This document shows positions 48,601 to 59,817 of a stretch of 64,000 nt of DNA, piece after piece. Each line of letters starts with the position of its first letter. The first letter of the stretch is position 1. Position numbers and translations under genes: made by a program. Source of the stretch: Eledone cirrhosa (Eukaryota > Mollusca > Cephalopoda > Octopoda > Eledonidae); assembly GCA_964016885.1 (NCBI GenBank), contig OZ024741.1, forward strand, positions 28,144,956 through 28,208,955, in the 5' to 3' direction. The notes beneath the pieces are model-generated. The model searched no databases, was not told where the DNA came from, and worked only from the letters and a program-made list of their open reading frames with translations.

Positions 48601-49090
48601 TCTTGCACCCTCCACCCCTATCCGCTAATCCCACACAGTCCCAGCGTGCATCTAAGATCCCGTTCCAGTCGCCCACTAACACTAAAGAGCGGGACGTTCC
48701 AAGAAAGGTCTCCAGACGCCGGAAGAAATCAGGCCGCCCTGCTCCTGTCGGGGCATAGACGGCCACTAGCCTGAAAGCTTGCCCGTCTCCGCTGGTCACG
48801 TCCAGCACCACCAGCTTACCCTCTGGGTCCAGGAAGATGGCCCGTATGGCGAGATCCAAACCTCTCCGAAAAAGCACAGCAACTCCTCCACCCGATCCAG
48901 GACGGCTGGGAGATGCGTACACATCGTAGCCGCCGAAGATCGGTGCGAAGGCCCGTGCTTCGGAGATTCTGGTCTCGCTGATGGCCACTACATCTATGTT
49001 TAGTGACCTGAGGTCGTTGAGCAGGTGACCCTGCTTCCATGACGACCCCAAGCCACGCGCATTTATGCTGCCTATTCTGAGTGAGGTCAT
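45671..49090 (-). CDS. LINE D ORF2: APE endonuclease-reverse transcriptase, 1139 aa
   Basis: Same 1139-residue protein as LINE C ORF2 with no difference visible in translation: APE motifs (NARG, ISETR, VGDWNG, YTDHKF), RT motifs (NLDQSKAFDRVDH, RQGCPLSSLLYV, YADD) and the C-terminal Cys motif. Its integrity in both copies argues that one of them moved or was duplicated very recently. Confidence 0.95.
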   Translation of the reverse strand: MTSLRIGSINARGLGSSWKQGHLLNDLRSLNIDVVAISETRISEARAFAPIFGGYDVYASPSRPGSGGGVAVLFRRGLDLAIRAIFLDPEGKLVVLDVTSGDGQAFRLVAVYAPTGAGRPDFFRRLETFLGTSRSLVLVGDWNGILDARWDCVGLADRGGGCKSLTNLLRRFELSDRYRLDFPNVPMWTWTNRIGSSRSYLDRVFCREIDRSSIGCPQFKIVSYTDHKFVTCVLDLDRLHRRGPGYWKLNASLPARKAYRDRISELVKRALTGAIVNNKWWFALKRAIRIESIRFSKALAIEKNRAEGELVRKLDEALSKGIATDVLAAKLALDQFFNAKHEGCVVRARVRALRHEGTKAVQWARVAEARRGNKATIRSLVDHDGRMLLDPGQMCEAFQRHFAQLFGGSGGPGRGMDFSVYLDGLPRLSATEARSCEKPITAAEVREAMTGCTRGKSPGLDGLPYELYVQMPDLFGGLLADVYCNWQQNGRIPSSVSRGAVALLRKDPNKGDNIDNFRPITLLNTEFKILAKVLAKRLALVVGGLVGEAQTCAIPDRSIHDNLHLMRYIVERVAREPGTGGSLINLDQSKAFDRVDHRYLAAVLRAAGFGPVFRGWIAAMHSDICSVVRVNGHLSEPFNIMRSVRQGCPLSSLLYVLTLEPLLHKLETLRGVPRELGCGRSVSAYADDVTVVVSNAKHIEAIGTTLREYEAVTGAMINQEKSVGLQLGTWRGRSMPSNSVVGRWTDGPVKLLGVWFGPDLQTDKNWDEVTSRVASLTQKWAERKLSLKGRAEVANAYIASVICYRLTVVPCPKPRLTALERLLFRFLWKGRAPMVRRSICCQHPLRGGLGMPWLMMRRHALRLRHLHLFLDGDQVWSPFARRVFPQLVSLTELQSWVKRRPRGSAWRLECLQALTALDQSGNVIGGNSTSAFYRGLVEGKSDDVLGETLGVDENQLANLFGRTFGPGPMDNFQKSLAWQCYRGALPVRDKLYRHGGAVSRACPRCAQGDETVLHALVQCPKIADLWVYVEHLLSRLGRIQLSSESIVRIAPPSSFSREGQAVFICLVAMAKEIVWWTRLKGLKTSTYLFGDALIDFFKFHLKRKIRVEKEVLSSQHFVERWVREARMARVNGPTLSIYL

Positions 49091-49124
49091 GTTTAAATAG
49101 AGTGGAAAAGATGGGAAAGACCAC

Positions 49125-51218
49125 TTACCGTACTTTTGGTAGAGGAGGGATGGTTTTTACATCCCTTTTCACTTGATCGTCTGGTGAAGGGACCGTTGAA
49201 TCGTCCCTTCGGCTGGTCGTCGGCTCTTCTAAGAGAATGTCTGAATATACTCTTCGATTGATGGTTCCTCCTAGGTCCCTGAAATCACCAACTGCGTTGG
49301 GGAATTTCGTTTTAATGTTTGTGTATTGTTTCTGTGCTATTTTTAGCAGTCTTATGTTAGTTGGCGTTTTGATTGGTGCTGGTATTATGTAGTCCTGTTG
49401 TGAAATGTCTGTGTGTTCAATTATGTAAGTCATTAGTTTCTTGTTGTGTGTGTTTATTGCCGTGCATTTGTTTTTCTGGGGGTGGGGTGTGGTTCTGCTA
49501 TTTTCTTGTCGTTGTTGCTGGGTGTGTGTGTTTTGTTGTTGTGTTTGCGATGTTGGTGCTTGTGGTGGTGGTGTTGAAGGTGTTGTTGGCGGTGGGGTTG
49601 TCGCCGGTGTTGATGGTGGTGCTGGTGTGGGTGGTGATGGTGTTGGTGGTGTTGCTGCTGTGGGTCTCTTTGCAGTAGACTTTACCCTTTTCTCATTTCT
49701 TTCCTCCCTTTTCAAAGGCGACGATGCGCTGCTTCTGCGTTTGTGCCTTCTTGCGACCTTTTGCCATCCCTCTCCCACCTCACACTCCATGTCTGATTCT
49801 GTAAGGTCGGGGAGGGGTACCAGCTCCACTCTTTCACTTGTTGTTGTTGGTGATGTTTGCACTGGAGTCTCTGTTGCAGCTGCATTTGGTATTGCTGTTG
49901 TTGTTGTTAATATTTCCACTGCTGCTGCTGTCTTTGATTTCCGTGGAGTGGGTATGGGTGCCACGGACCTATCGTTCCTGGTTGCCGCTTGTCCTGTTGC
50001 TGGTAGCCGTGGAGCCGGATTCGGAAGGAGGGGGGTTTTCTCCTTTCTCAGGGTCTTCTCGTTGCAGAAGGCCCTGAGGTGAGTCTTCGATCCACAGCGA
50101 AAGCATTTCGGGCGTTTGCCCTCAACACTTATGGGCAGTTGAGTGCCGTTATCGAAGTCTATCACATCCGGGATAGCTTCGATGCACTCCTGGTTGGTTT
50201 GGATTAGCATCTCAATGGAGGAGCCGACCCAATCTTCTCTTACTTTTTTCTGTACTTGCAGTACAGTTGTTTTGTCCTCGATTCCGACGAGGACAGACGC
50301 GGCCAGCCAAGAAGGGGTCATTCCGGGGGGGACGTGGGTCAGTTTGACCCTCACAATTTTTTGCCCGCAGTAGGAGGGCACCAACACCATTTCCTCGCTC
50401 CTTAGGGTCACTACTGATTGGGCCTTTGCCTCCTGGGGTGTGGCAAAAAGTACGTCTACGGTGGCGTATTTTTTGCCTCGGGTGATGTGCGTTTTCCTCT
50501 GCCACACAGACCCCAAGGCTTTTTGTATTTGGGCCTCTGTGGCTCTTTCCACCCTACGGGATTTTGTACTTACTGTACGGTACGTGACCGTACAGTGCTC
50601 TTGGGTTTCGAAAAAAATTTTCGCTGCCTTGCAGATTGCTCGGTGTCCGTTCTTTGTCACCATCTTCTTCGCTTCCTCTAATTCCTCATTTGTTATGAGG
50701 ATTGTTTCCAAGTTTTTCGCAATACCTGCAAATGAGATTGGTTTTTCTCTGCTGTTGTTGTTGTCGTCAGAGCTGCTGGTACTTTTGTTGCTGCAGGTAC
50801 TACGACTACTGCCTCCGCCGCTGTTGCTGTGGTTGTTGTTGGTGTTGCTGCTGCTAATGCTGTTGTTGTTTATGCTGCTGGTGATGCTGTTGCGGCTGCT
50901 ACTGTTGTTTTCATTGTCACTGTTGCTGTTGTTATTACGGCTGCTACTGCTATTATTCCTGACGTCAGACGAATGAACTGGGTTTTCGTATTTCCCGCAC
51001 ACCTGTTTCGTCGCTGTCGTCGTCGTCGTGGAGAAACCTTGCACGCTTTGCACGAGACTTTTCTTTTCTTTCGTCGCTTGCGAAAGAGAAGGGAGGGAGA
51101 GAGACACATTTAAAGAAGGGAGGGAGAGAGACAATCTTCTCTCTGCTGTAGTGATGATTGAGGAAGAAGAAGACGGAATGAGTGGGAGTGACGTATGAAA
51201 TTTCTTTTTGGTAGCCAT
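49125..51218 (-). CDS. LINE D ORF1: CCHC nucleic-acid-binding protein, ~697 aa
   Basis: Identical in translation to LINE C ORF1. The start is taken as the ATG at 51218-51216 by the same reasoning. N/S-rich region, one CCHC knuckle, Thr/Pro/Gln-rich C-terminal third, stop in GGTAAGTG. Confidence 0.92.
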   Translation of the reverse strand: MATKKKFHTSLPLIPSSSSSIITTAERRLSLSLPSLNVSLSLPSLSQATKEKKSLVQSVQGFSTTTTTATKQVCGKYENPVHSSDVRNNSSSSRNNNSNSDNENNSSSRNSITSSINNNSISSSNTNNNHSNSGGGSSRSTCSNKSTSSSDDNNNSREKPISFAGIAKNLETILITNEELEEAKKMVTKNGHRAICKAAKIFFETQEHCTVTYRTVSTKSRRVERATEAQIQKALGSVWQRKTHITRGKKYATVDVLFATPQEAKAQSVVTLRSEEMVLVPSYCGQKIVRVKLTHVPPGMTPSWLAASVLVGIEDKTTVLQVQKKVREDWVGSSIEMLIQTNQECIEAIPDVIDFDNGTQLPISVEGKRPKCFRCGSKTHLRAFCNEKTLRKEKTPLLPNPAPRLPATGQAATRNDRSVAPIPTPRKSKTAAAVEILTTTTAIPNAAATETPVQTSPTTTSERVELVPLPDLTESDMECEVGEGWQKVARRHKRRSSASSPLKREERNEKRVKSTAKRPTAATPPTPSPPTPAPPSTPATTPPPTTPSTPPPQAPTSQTQQQNTHTQQQRQENSRTTPHPQKNKCTAINTHNKKLMTYIIEHTDISQQDYIIPAPIKTPTNIRLLKIAQKQYTNIKTKFPNAVGDFRDLGGTINRRVYSDILLEEPTTSRRDDSTVPSPDDQVKRDVKTIPPLPKVR

Positions 51219-51431
51219 GTTTTTTTGTTTAAAATGAAATTTTGGGTACAAAACCCCAATAACTGGTTATTTAACCCCGAAGGGCCAAATAACGGACAGA
51301 AAGACCCCTCTCACGAGGAGGAGGGTGTCTTTATCAACAATTTGGTTCAAGTTTTAAACAATTTACAATTGTTTTAACGGTTAAAAATTACTATACCTTA
51401 CAGAGCCGAGCCTCCGTCAACCATGGCATTC

Positions 51432-51432
<1 letters not shown>

Positions 51433-51506
<74 letters not shown>
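51433..51506. repeat. (AAT)n between LINE D and the first R4-like copy
   Basis: About 25 uninterrupted AAT units; 5' flank of LINE D and 5' junction of a truncated + strand element. Confidence 0.97.
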
Positions 51507-52339
51507 CCCTTCATAGTACCTTCTTTGAGAAAACTGAATTTAGAGATCCACAGACATGGAACTGGTTGAGAAGAGGAGACCTCAAAAAGGCTACAGAAGG
51601 AATGCTAATGGCTGCGCAGGAGCAGGCCCTCAAAACGAAGTGGTTGAAGCACCATATTTACAAGGAGGAGGCTAGCCCACTGTGCAGGATCTGTGGAGAG
51701 AGAGAGGAGACTGTGGCTCACATTGTGTCCGAGTGTAAACACCTAGCCCAGACCCACTATAAGGGCTGGAGACACGATGTGATGGGCAGGGTGATCCACT
51801 GGCACCTGTGCAAAGTAAACAATTTACCACATTCTGAGAAATGGTATGAGCATAGGCCAGAGGCGGTGATGGAGAACAATCAGGTGAAGGTGCTGTGGGA
51901 TTTTAGGATACAGACGGACAAAAAACTGGAACACAATAGACCTGACCTGCTGGTTGTGGACAAAGAAAAAAGATCGTGTCTGATTGTGGATGTGGCCTGC
52001 CCGTTCGACACGAGAGTGCAAGAGAAGGAGAGGGAGAAAATTAACCGATACCAGGACCTAAAGTGGGAGGTGAAAAGGATTTGGAACTGCCATGAAGTCA
52101 AAGTGATCCCGATTGTCATAGGCGCACTGGGGACTATCTCCAAAAGTTTCCAGGGATGGTTAAAGAAAATCGGCCCCTTCACGCTTTTTGGAACGCTTCA
52201 AAAGGCATGCTTGCTTGGAACAGCAAGAACCCTCCGATACGTCCTGAATATCTGAGGCTGCAGGTAGTGGCTTCATATTCAATCCAACGGACTTTCCAGT
52301 TAACCAACATCAATGACTGAGATTCAAGGAATAACAACA
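51507..52339 (+). pseudogene. R4/Dong-like LINE copy 1, 5'-truncated
   Basis: Only the protein C-terminus and 3' UTR remain. The open frame (to 52255) starts inside the element at SLHSTFFEKTEF-equivalent codons. It carries the CCHC-type motif CRICGEREETVAHIVSEC and a restriction-like endonuclease core, RPDLLVVDKEKRSCLIVDV (RPD...D-V pattern), ending RTLRYVLNI. The 3' UTR ends GATTCAAGGAATAA and passes into (AAT)n. Nearly identical to copy 2, so the family was recently active. Family by motif: RLE-type LINE, R4/Dong group. Confidence 0.85.
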
Positions 52340-52345
52340 ACAATA

Positions 52346-52386
<41 letters not shown>
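52340..52386. repeat. (AAT)n between R4-like copies 1 and 2
   Basis: Tail of copy 1 (CAACAACAATAATAG then AAT units) and 5' junction of copy 2. Confidence 0.95.
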
Positions 52387-52387
<1 letters not shown>

Positions 52388-54000
52388 TTGTTTGTCCTTG
52401 CCCTGATGCCCTTGACCATTGTGCTGCGAAAAGTGAGAGCAGGATACAAGTTGGGAAGGGGAGAGCTTACCATCAATCACCTCCTCTTCATGGACGATCT
52501 TAAGCTCTTCGGGAAAAGTGAGAAGGAGTTGGATGTGCTTGTTGACACTGTCCGTATTTTCAGCAGTGATATATGTATGCAGTTTGGTATTGGTAAATGT
52601 GGAGTCATTGTGATGAGGAGGGGTAGGTTGAGCAGAAGTAACGGGATCCAGATACCAACAGGTGAGATGATAAAGGAAATTGACTCTGAGGAAGGATACA
52701 AGTATTTGGGCGTTCTGGAGGCTGATGGCATAAAGAACAAAAAAATGAAGGAATTGTTAAGAACTGAATACATTCGGAGAGTAAGGAGCGTATTGAAGTC
52801 ACATCTGAACAGCAGAAATGCCATAAGCGCAGTAAATTCCCGAGCTGTGTCTATTATTAGGTACAGTGCGGGAATTCTGAGATGGAATGTTGCTGAACAA
52901 AAAGAAATGGATAGGAAGACTAGGAAGCTATTGACTATCTACAACATGTTCCACAAGAGGAGTGATGTCGATAGACTCTACCTAAGGAGATCTGAGGGTG
53001 GAAGAGGTCTTATCAGCATAGAGGACTGTGTTCAGATGGAGAAAAACAACCTATACAAATACGTGACCTATAGTAAGGAGCCAATGCTCAGAGCTGTACT
53101 GAAGGAGGGGACAGTAGGCCAGGGGATACCTAAGGAGGAAATAACATCAAGGAGGAAGAGCAGCCTTAAGGGAAAATCCCTTCATAGTACCTTCTTTGAG
53201 AAAACTGAATTTAGAGATCCACAGACATGGAACTGGTTGAGAAGAGGAGACCTCAAAAAGGCTACAGAAGGAATGCTAATGGCTGCGCAGGAGCAGGCCC
53301 TTAAAACGAAGTGGTTGAAGCACCATATCTACAAGGAGGAGGCTAGCCCACTGTGCAGGATCTGTGGAGAGAGAGAGGAGACTGTGGCTCACATTGTGTC
53401 CGAGTGTAAACACCTAGCCCAGACCCACTATAAGGGCTGGAGACACGATGTGATGGGCAGGGTGATCCACTGGCACCTGTGCAAAGTAAACAATCTACCA
53501 CATTCTGAGAAATGGTATGAGCATAGGCCAGAGGCGGTGATGGAGAACAGTCAGGTGAAGGTGCTGTGGGATTTTAGGATACAGACGGACAAAAAACTGG
53601 AACACAATAGACCTGACCTGGTGGTTGTGGACAAAGAAAAAAGATCGTGCCTGATTGTGGATGTGGGCTGCCCGTTCGACACGAGAGTGCAAGAGAAGGA
53701 GAGGGAGAAAATTAACCGATACCAGGACCTAAAGTGGGAGGTGAAAAGGATTTGGAACTGCCATGAAGTCAAAGTGATCCCGATTGTCATAGGCGCACTG
53801 GGGACTATCTCCAAAGGTTTCCAGGGATGGTTAAAGAAAATCGGCCCCTTCACGCTTTTTGGAACGCTTCAAAAGGCATGCTTGCTTGGAACGGCAAGAA
53901 CCCTCCGATACGTCCTGAATATCTGAGGCTGCAGGTAGTGGCTTGATATTCAATCCAACGGACTTTCCAGTTAACCAACATCAATGACTGAGATTCAAGG
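52387..54000 (+). pseudogene. R4/Dong-like LINE copy 2, 5'-truncated but open
   Basis: Enters the frame in the RT palm just after the QGDSLSPLL block (LFVLALMPLTIV), so the first catalytic Asp region is lost. FMDD (HLLFMDDLKLF), the CRICGEREE...C zinc motif, and the RLE core RPDLVVVDKEKRSCLIVDV are all present, and the frame is open to the stop at 53926. The first ORF codons visible upstream are AAT repeat translated as I/N and do not belong to the protein. 3' UTR 53927-54000. Confidence 0.88.
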
Positions 54001-54032
54001 AATAACAATAACAATAATAATAATAATAATAA
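54001..54032. repeat. (AAT)n between R4-like copies 2 and 3
   Basis: AATAACAATAACAATAATAAT tail of copy 2; copy 3 starts directly. Confidence 0.92.
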
Positions 54033-54978
54033 CTGCAAAGAAAGAACTGCTACAGAAACTGGCTAAGAAATGGCAAGAAAAGCCTCTGTATGGAAAATAC
54101 CCAGAGCGAGCTAACAATCCTGATGTTGACAAAACTTTAACCCATCAGTGGTTGGCATCCTCTGGACTGAAATCGGAGACTGAAGGACTGATTATATCAG
54201 CACAAGATCAGTGTCTGCCAACAAAAAATTACCAAGCCAACATAATAAAAAATGGATGCAGCCCATTATGCCGTGTATGCAAAAAACAACCAGAGACCAT
54301 TGACCATATAATTTCAATGTGCAGTCCTATAGCTCCAACCGAATACCTAAACAGGCATGACAGAGCTGCACAATACATACATTGGATAATGTGTAAGCAT
54401 TTTGACCTGCCCCATCAAAAGAATTGGTGGGAGCATCAACCACCTCCCATACTTGAAAAAGATCACATCTCAATCTTGTGGAACTTTAGCATCCAAACAG
54501 ACCGAAAAATAGATGCAAATAGACCTGATATAATATTGAAGGACTTTAAAAAGAGGGTATGCCTGCTAATTGATATGTCTGTTCCAATAGACAAGAATGT
54601 ATCTATAAAAACATTTGAAAAATTGAGCAAGTATAAGGACCTGGAGATAGAAATTGGAAAAATGTGGAAATTGAGAACTAAAACAATACCAGTGGTTGTA
54701 GGCGCTCTGGGAATGATACCTAAGGGGTCTAATGATTACTTATCGCAGATCCCAGGAAACCCGCGTATAGGAGAAATACAAAAGATAGTACTAATGGGAA
54801 CTGCCCATATACTAAGGAAGATTCTGTCAATATAAGTACATCACAAGTCTAAACACTAAAGATGCATGTGTGAGTATGTATGTTCTTCCTTGAACATGGC
54901 GGACCTTGTTGTCTCTTGAGGTCACTGGTTGTGACTTGGTGATAACTCGTATGAACATAAAGCAAGATAAATGCAACT

Positions 54979-54980
<2 letters not shown>
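54033..54980 (+). pseudogene. Diverged RLE-type LINE (copy 3), 5'-truncated
   Basis: An open C-terminal frame (to 54835) from a different lineage: LHPKW-equivalent KWQEKPLYGKYPER, a zinc motif CRVCKKQPETIDHIISMC, and an RLE core RPDIILKDFKKRVCLLIDM (RPD...D pattern), ending HILRKILSI. It aligns with copies 1 and 2 over its whole length but with low identity. Its 3' UTR (54836-54980) is unrelated to theirs, yet it too passes into (AAT)n. No stop codons in the surviving frame. Confidence 0.83.

Positions 54981-55044
<64 letters not shown>
54981..55044. repeat. (AAT)n after copy 3
   Basis: About 21 uninterrupted AAT units. Confidence 0.97.
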
Positions 55045-56287
55045 GAAGAAGACGCACGAGGTGGTAGGTCATGAAATCGCTCCCGTAAGTTTTGAATTTC
55101 TAACATATTTAAATCATTTGTGAAATAACAACTCTTAGTACAAATGCTACGTAAAGCATCCGGCTTGAGCCCCAAAAAGATTCGGACCCAAAATATATTG
55201 TTGCAAGGCTCAAATATTCAAATATTCAACTTTGTATTGTACATTGTATATTCAAAAAAGAAAATGGCTATAAATGGAAGAAGAACCCCCCCCCCCTCCT
55301 CTGTCTACACTATATAGAACAGCCAAACAACACCAATCTCACCAGCACCAGAAACTAGATACACCACCTACCCCATCACCTCTGTGTACACTAAGCACAA
55401 CAGCCAGATAACGGCAATTTCACCACCACCACAACCAATCTCAACATAATAAGGATAATAATAAATACTATTATTATTGTCCCAAGTCTTAACAAAATGT
55501 TTAATCCCAACATTAAGGGAATTTAGGTCAACACATATACGCGACTAACCCCATAGATTCACCGAACGGACATCAGTCCTTCATTGCTACCACCGCTACA
55601 ACACCATCACTACTGCCATCATTACTGCCACTATCCCATCACCACCGCCACCACTCCTTCATTGCTGCCACCGCTACAACACCATAACTACAGTAATACG
55701 ATCACATCACCACCACCACTGCCTCGGTATCGACATCACCACCACCACTGTCTCAGTATCGCTACCGCCGCTATTCTCTCCCATTGCTCCCTGCTAGTTG
55801 CTGCCACCACATTATAGAATTCCTACTAAAAAAGAGGAAGGCATCAAAATATATTGATAGACTCAAAAGAAAAAAGAAAAAACAAACATCAAAACCAAAG
55901 CAGCACAACAACAACAGCAAAAAACGAGAAAAACAAACAGAGAAAAACAAAAACAAAAAAAAACAAAAAAAAAAACGTAAAGAAAATAAGAATGAAGAGA
56001 GAAACAAGCGGACGGACAGAGAAGAGAAGGGAAAAACTAAGTCAGACATTCGAACACTACATTACAATGAAACTTATGCTTATTTATTTTTGGGGTTTTT
56101 TCTGCCTGTGTGTTTGTTTGTTTATTTGTGTTCGTCTACAGCGTGGTGATAATGCCACACAAGAGCCAAGTGGAGCGGCGCAACCACCGGAGACGGTGAA
56201 TCCACAGATGGCTATGTAACCATACATTCGCCAATCCTTGATAAGAGTGTTTAAATATCGAACCTAAACAGTTCGAATAACGGTGAA
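55045..56287 (+). other. Presumed 5' region of R4-like copy 4; no gene
   Basis: Unique start, then CAC/ACC-rich repeats (55570-55770, with the block CTACAACACCAT repeated) and a Lys-rich A-tract region (55830-56030) whose frames look like low complexity. It leads without a break into the N-terminal coding part of copy 4, so at least its right part is likely the 5' UTR; the exact element start cannot be fixed. Confidence 0.5.
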
Positions 56288-59200
56288 ATGGAGACTAGAA
56301 CGTCATGTGACAGACTCTCACCCAACAGGTGCTCCCTGGCTCAGCAGCAGGAACCTGACTGTCAACCAAATACTGCTGGTGTTGGAGGAAGAAGAAGAAG
56401 GAAAGGGGTCAGAACCAACTGGACGAAAGAATTGAATAGAACTGTTATGCAATGTTACCTGAAAAGTAACCCCAAGGAGAGGGGCTATAGGAGACGGATG
56501 CATAACATCTGGAACGAGATTGGTCTATTTAAATTAGATGAACAAAAATTGGCCGGGCAGGCTCGGGTAATAAGAACTAATGGGTGGATAAGCGAGCTGG
56601 AACTGGAGGAACTGAGCAGAGAGAATAGCTTGGAGATGGAGGGTGTAGTATGCCAGACAAACGAGCCAGCGGGAAATGAAGGTAAAGAGGTCGAGAGAAC
56701 GGAGGAACCACCCGAAGCAGACAATGATCTGAATACTGAGATAAATAATACCTGGAACAGAGATACGGCCACTGAGGAGATGAATGCTGACGGGCTAGGA
56801 CAAGATTCGGTTGACATCCTAAATTTAGTGGTAGATGAATTGAACAATGATAGTGGGAGACCTATGAACCTAAGATTTGTAGACAGGAAAAAGTTAAAAG
56901 AAACAACAGCTAAGGTAAACAAAGTCATCCCATACCTTGAGGCGAGGAACCTTCACCAGTGCAACAATATCCTCAAAGCAACAGCAAATACGGTGAGGAA
57001 ACTACTTGGTATAAAAGCGAGAGGAAACAACAGACAAGAAAGAGCAGAGCCTTGGTGGAAGAAACGACAAGGAAATGAGAAATGACATAGGAAAGCTTGA
57101 GTCACTACTGAATGGGACACTAAAAACATAGGCACTAAAAATAGACTGGAAATAAAGTACAAAACTAGGAGGAAAAAGCTAAATATTATCATAGAGGAAC
57201 TGAAGCAACGCATTGTAGCAAAGAGTGCAAAAATCAGGCGATACGAGAACAGAGTCAGTCAGTATAAACAGAACCGCATGTTCGATAACAACCAGAAGAT
57301 GCTGTTTGGACAGCTTGAGGGGGAAAGAAAGAGGCAACGACTTGATCCCTGAGGCGGAACAAACTAAAACATTCTGGAAAGGAATATGGGAGCAGGATGT
57401 TAGACATAATGACCAGGCGGGGTGGATTGAGACAGTACAAAAGGAGATTAGTGAACAGGCACACCAACAAACTGATTTGAGTATCACAGTTGAAACTCTT
57501 AAGGGGCAGGCCAAAAAACTAACCAACTGGAAATCACCAGGCCCAGATGGTGTGCAGGGGTATTGGATTAAAAATTTAACATCCCACCACCCGAAACTGA
57601 CGGCCATGTTCAATGACTGCTTGGTGTCGGGTGAGGTGCCAGAGTGGTTGACAAAAGGTAACACAGTTCTGATAATGAAAGACCGAATCAAGGGTAATGA
57701 TGTTACCAACTATAGACCTATCACATGTCTGTCCGTAATGTGGAAACTGTTGACGAGCATTGTGTCTGAGGAAATCTACCATCACCTCCACACAAACAAC
57801 TTGTTACCGGACGAACAGAAAGGATGCCGAAAGAAGTCACGTGGTACAAAGGACCAGTTACTTATTGATAAGATGGTAATGGGGAATTGCAGGAGGAGAC
57901 ACACTGATCTTGCCATGGGATGGATAGACTACAGAAAAGCATTTGACATGGTGCCTCATTCTTGGATCACCAAAAGCCTGGAGATCTTCAGGGTGGCAGA
58001 TAACATCAGACAGTTACTGGGCAGAAGTATGGGGTCCTGGGAGACAGAGTTGACATCAACTGGAGAATCCTTGGGAAGCGTGAAGATCAAGAGAGGTATC
58101 TTCCAGGGAGATAGCCTGTCCCCTCTGTTGTTTGTCCTTGCCCTGATGCCCTTGACCATTATGCTGCGAAAAGTGAGAGCAGGATACAAGTTGGGAAAGG
58201 GGGAGCTTACCATCAATCACCTCCTCTTCATGGACGATCTTAAGCTCTTCGGGAAGAGTGAGAAGGAGTTGGATGTACTTGTTGACACTGTCCGTATTTT
58301 CAGCAGTGATATATGTATGCAGTTTGGTATTAGTAAGTGTGGAGTCATTGTGATGAGGAGGGGTAAGTTGAGCAGAAGCAACGGAATCCAGATACCAACA
58401 GGTGAGATGATAAAGGACATTGACTCTGAGGAAGGATACAAGTATTTGGGCGTTCTGGAGGCTGATGGCATAAAGAACAAAACAATGAAGGAATTGTTAA
58501 GAACTGAATACATTCGGAGAGTAAGGAGCGTATTGAAGTCACATCTGAACAGCAGAAATGCCATAAGCGCAGTAAATTCCCGAGCTGTGTCCATTATTCG
58601 GTACAGTGCGGGAATTCTGAGATGGAATGTTGCTGAACAAAAAGAAATGGATAGGAAGACTAGGAAGCTATTGACTATCTACAACATGTTCCACAAGACG
58701 AGTGATGTCGATAGACTCTACCTAAGGAGATCTGAGGGTGGAAGAGGTCTCATCAGCATAGAGGACTGTCTTCAGATGGAGAAAAACAACCTACACAAAT
58801 ACGTGACTGATAGTAAGGAGCCAATGATCAGAACTGTACTGAAGGAGGGGACAATAGGCCAGGGGATGTCCAAGGAGGAAATAACATCAAGGAGAAAGAG
58901 CAGCCTTCAGGGAAAATCCCTTCATAGTACCTTCTTTGAGAAAACTGAATTTAGAGATCCACAGACATGGAACTGGTTGAGAAGAGGAGACCTCAAAAAG
59001 GCTACAGAAGGAATGTTAATGGCTGCGCAGGAGCAGGCCCTCAAAACGAAGTGGCTGAAACACCATATTTACAAGGAGGAGGCTAGCCCACTGTGCAGGA
59101 TCTGTGGAGAGAGAGAGGAGACGGTGGCTCACATTATATCCGAGTGTAAACACCTAGCCCAGACCCACTATAGGGCTGGAGACATGATGTGATGGGCAGG

Positions 59201-59738
59201 GTGATCCACTGGCACCTGTGCAAAGTAAACAATTTACCACATTCTGAGAAATGGTATGAGCATAGGCCAGAGGCGGTGATGGAGAACGATCAGGTGAAGG
59301 TGCTGTGGGATTTTAGGATACAGACGGACAAGAAACTGGAACACAATAGACCTGACCTGGTGGTTGTGGACAAAGAAAAAAGATCGTGTCTGATTGTGGA
59401 TGTGGCCTGCCCATTCGACACGAGAGTGCAAGAGAAGGAGAGGGAGAAAATTAAGCGATACCAGGACTTAAAGTGGGAGGTAAAAAGGATTTGGAAATGC
59501 CATAAAGTCAAAGTGATCCCGATTGTCATAGGCGCACTGGGGACTATCTTCAAAAGTTTCCTGGGATGGTTAAAGAAAATCGGCCCCTTCACGCTTTTTG
59601 GAACGCTTCAAAAGGCATGCTTGCTGGGAACAGCAAGAACCCTCCGATACGTCCTGAATATCTGAGGCTGCAGGTAGTGGCTTGATATTCATTCTAACGG
59701 ACTTTCCAGTTAACCAACATCAATGACTGAGATTCAAG

Positions 59739-59739
<1 letters not shown>
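56288..59739 (+). pseudogene. R4/Dong-like LINE copy 4, nearly full length
   Basis: The N-terminal piece (56288-57085) starts METRTSCDRLS and has a conserved block with W and basic residues (RTNWTKELNRTVMQCYLKSN, then GYRRRMHNIW) that looks like a DNA-binding, possibly Myb-like, region. A ~14-bp deletion near 57070 and further indels to ~57320 break the frame. From ~57330 the RT is open: NWKSPGPDGVQGYWIK, NYRPITCLSVMWKLL, WIDYRKAFDMVPHSW, FQGDSLSPLLF and the catalytic FMDD. A lost A at ~59172 shifts the frame, and the RLE part (RPDLVVVDKEKRSCLIVDV) continues in 59189-59665. It gives the best view of the complete protein of the family. Confidence 0.88.

Positions 59740-59814
<75 letters not shown>
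59740..59814. repeat. (AAT)n between copies 4 and 5
   Basis: About 25 AAT units; tail of copy 4 and 5' junction of copy 5. Confidence 0.97.

Positions 59815-59817
<3 letters not shown>

Larger units (their letters stand above)
45408..51432 (-). mobile_element. LINE D: full-length copy identical in sequence to LINE C
   Basis: Every ORF boundary and all stretches that I compared, including UTRs, match LINE C with an offset of 6,087. It is in the same orientation and separated from LINE C only by (AAT)n. Either a very young second insertion, a tandem duplication by unequal exchange between AAT tracts, or an assembly duplication. Confidence 0.95.

Noticed and set aside
55784..56219. Two overlapping 121-codon Lys/Asn-rich reading frames
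   Set aside because: Low-complexity A-rich sequence in two frames at once, directly before the R4-like N-terminal coding region; more likely 5' UTR.
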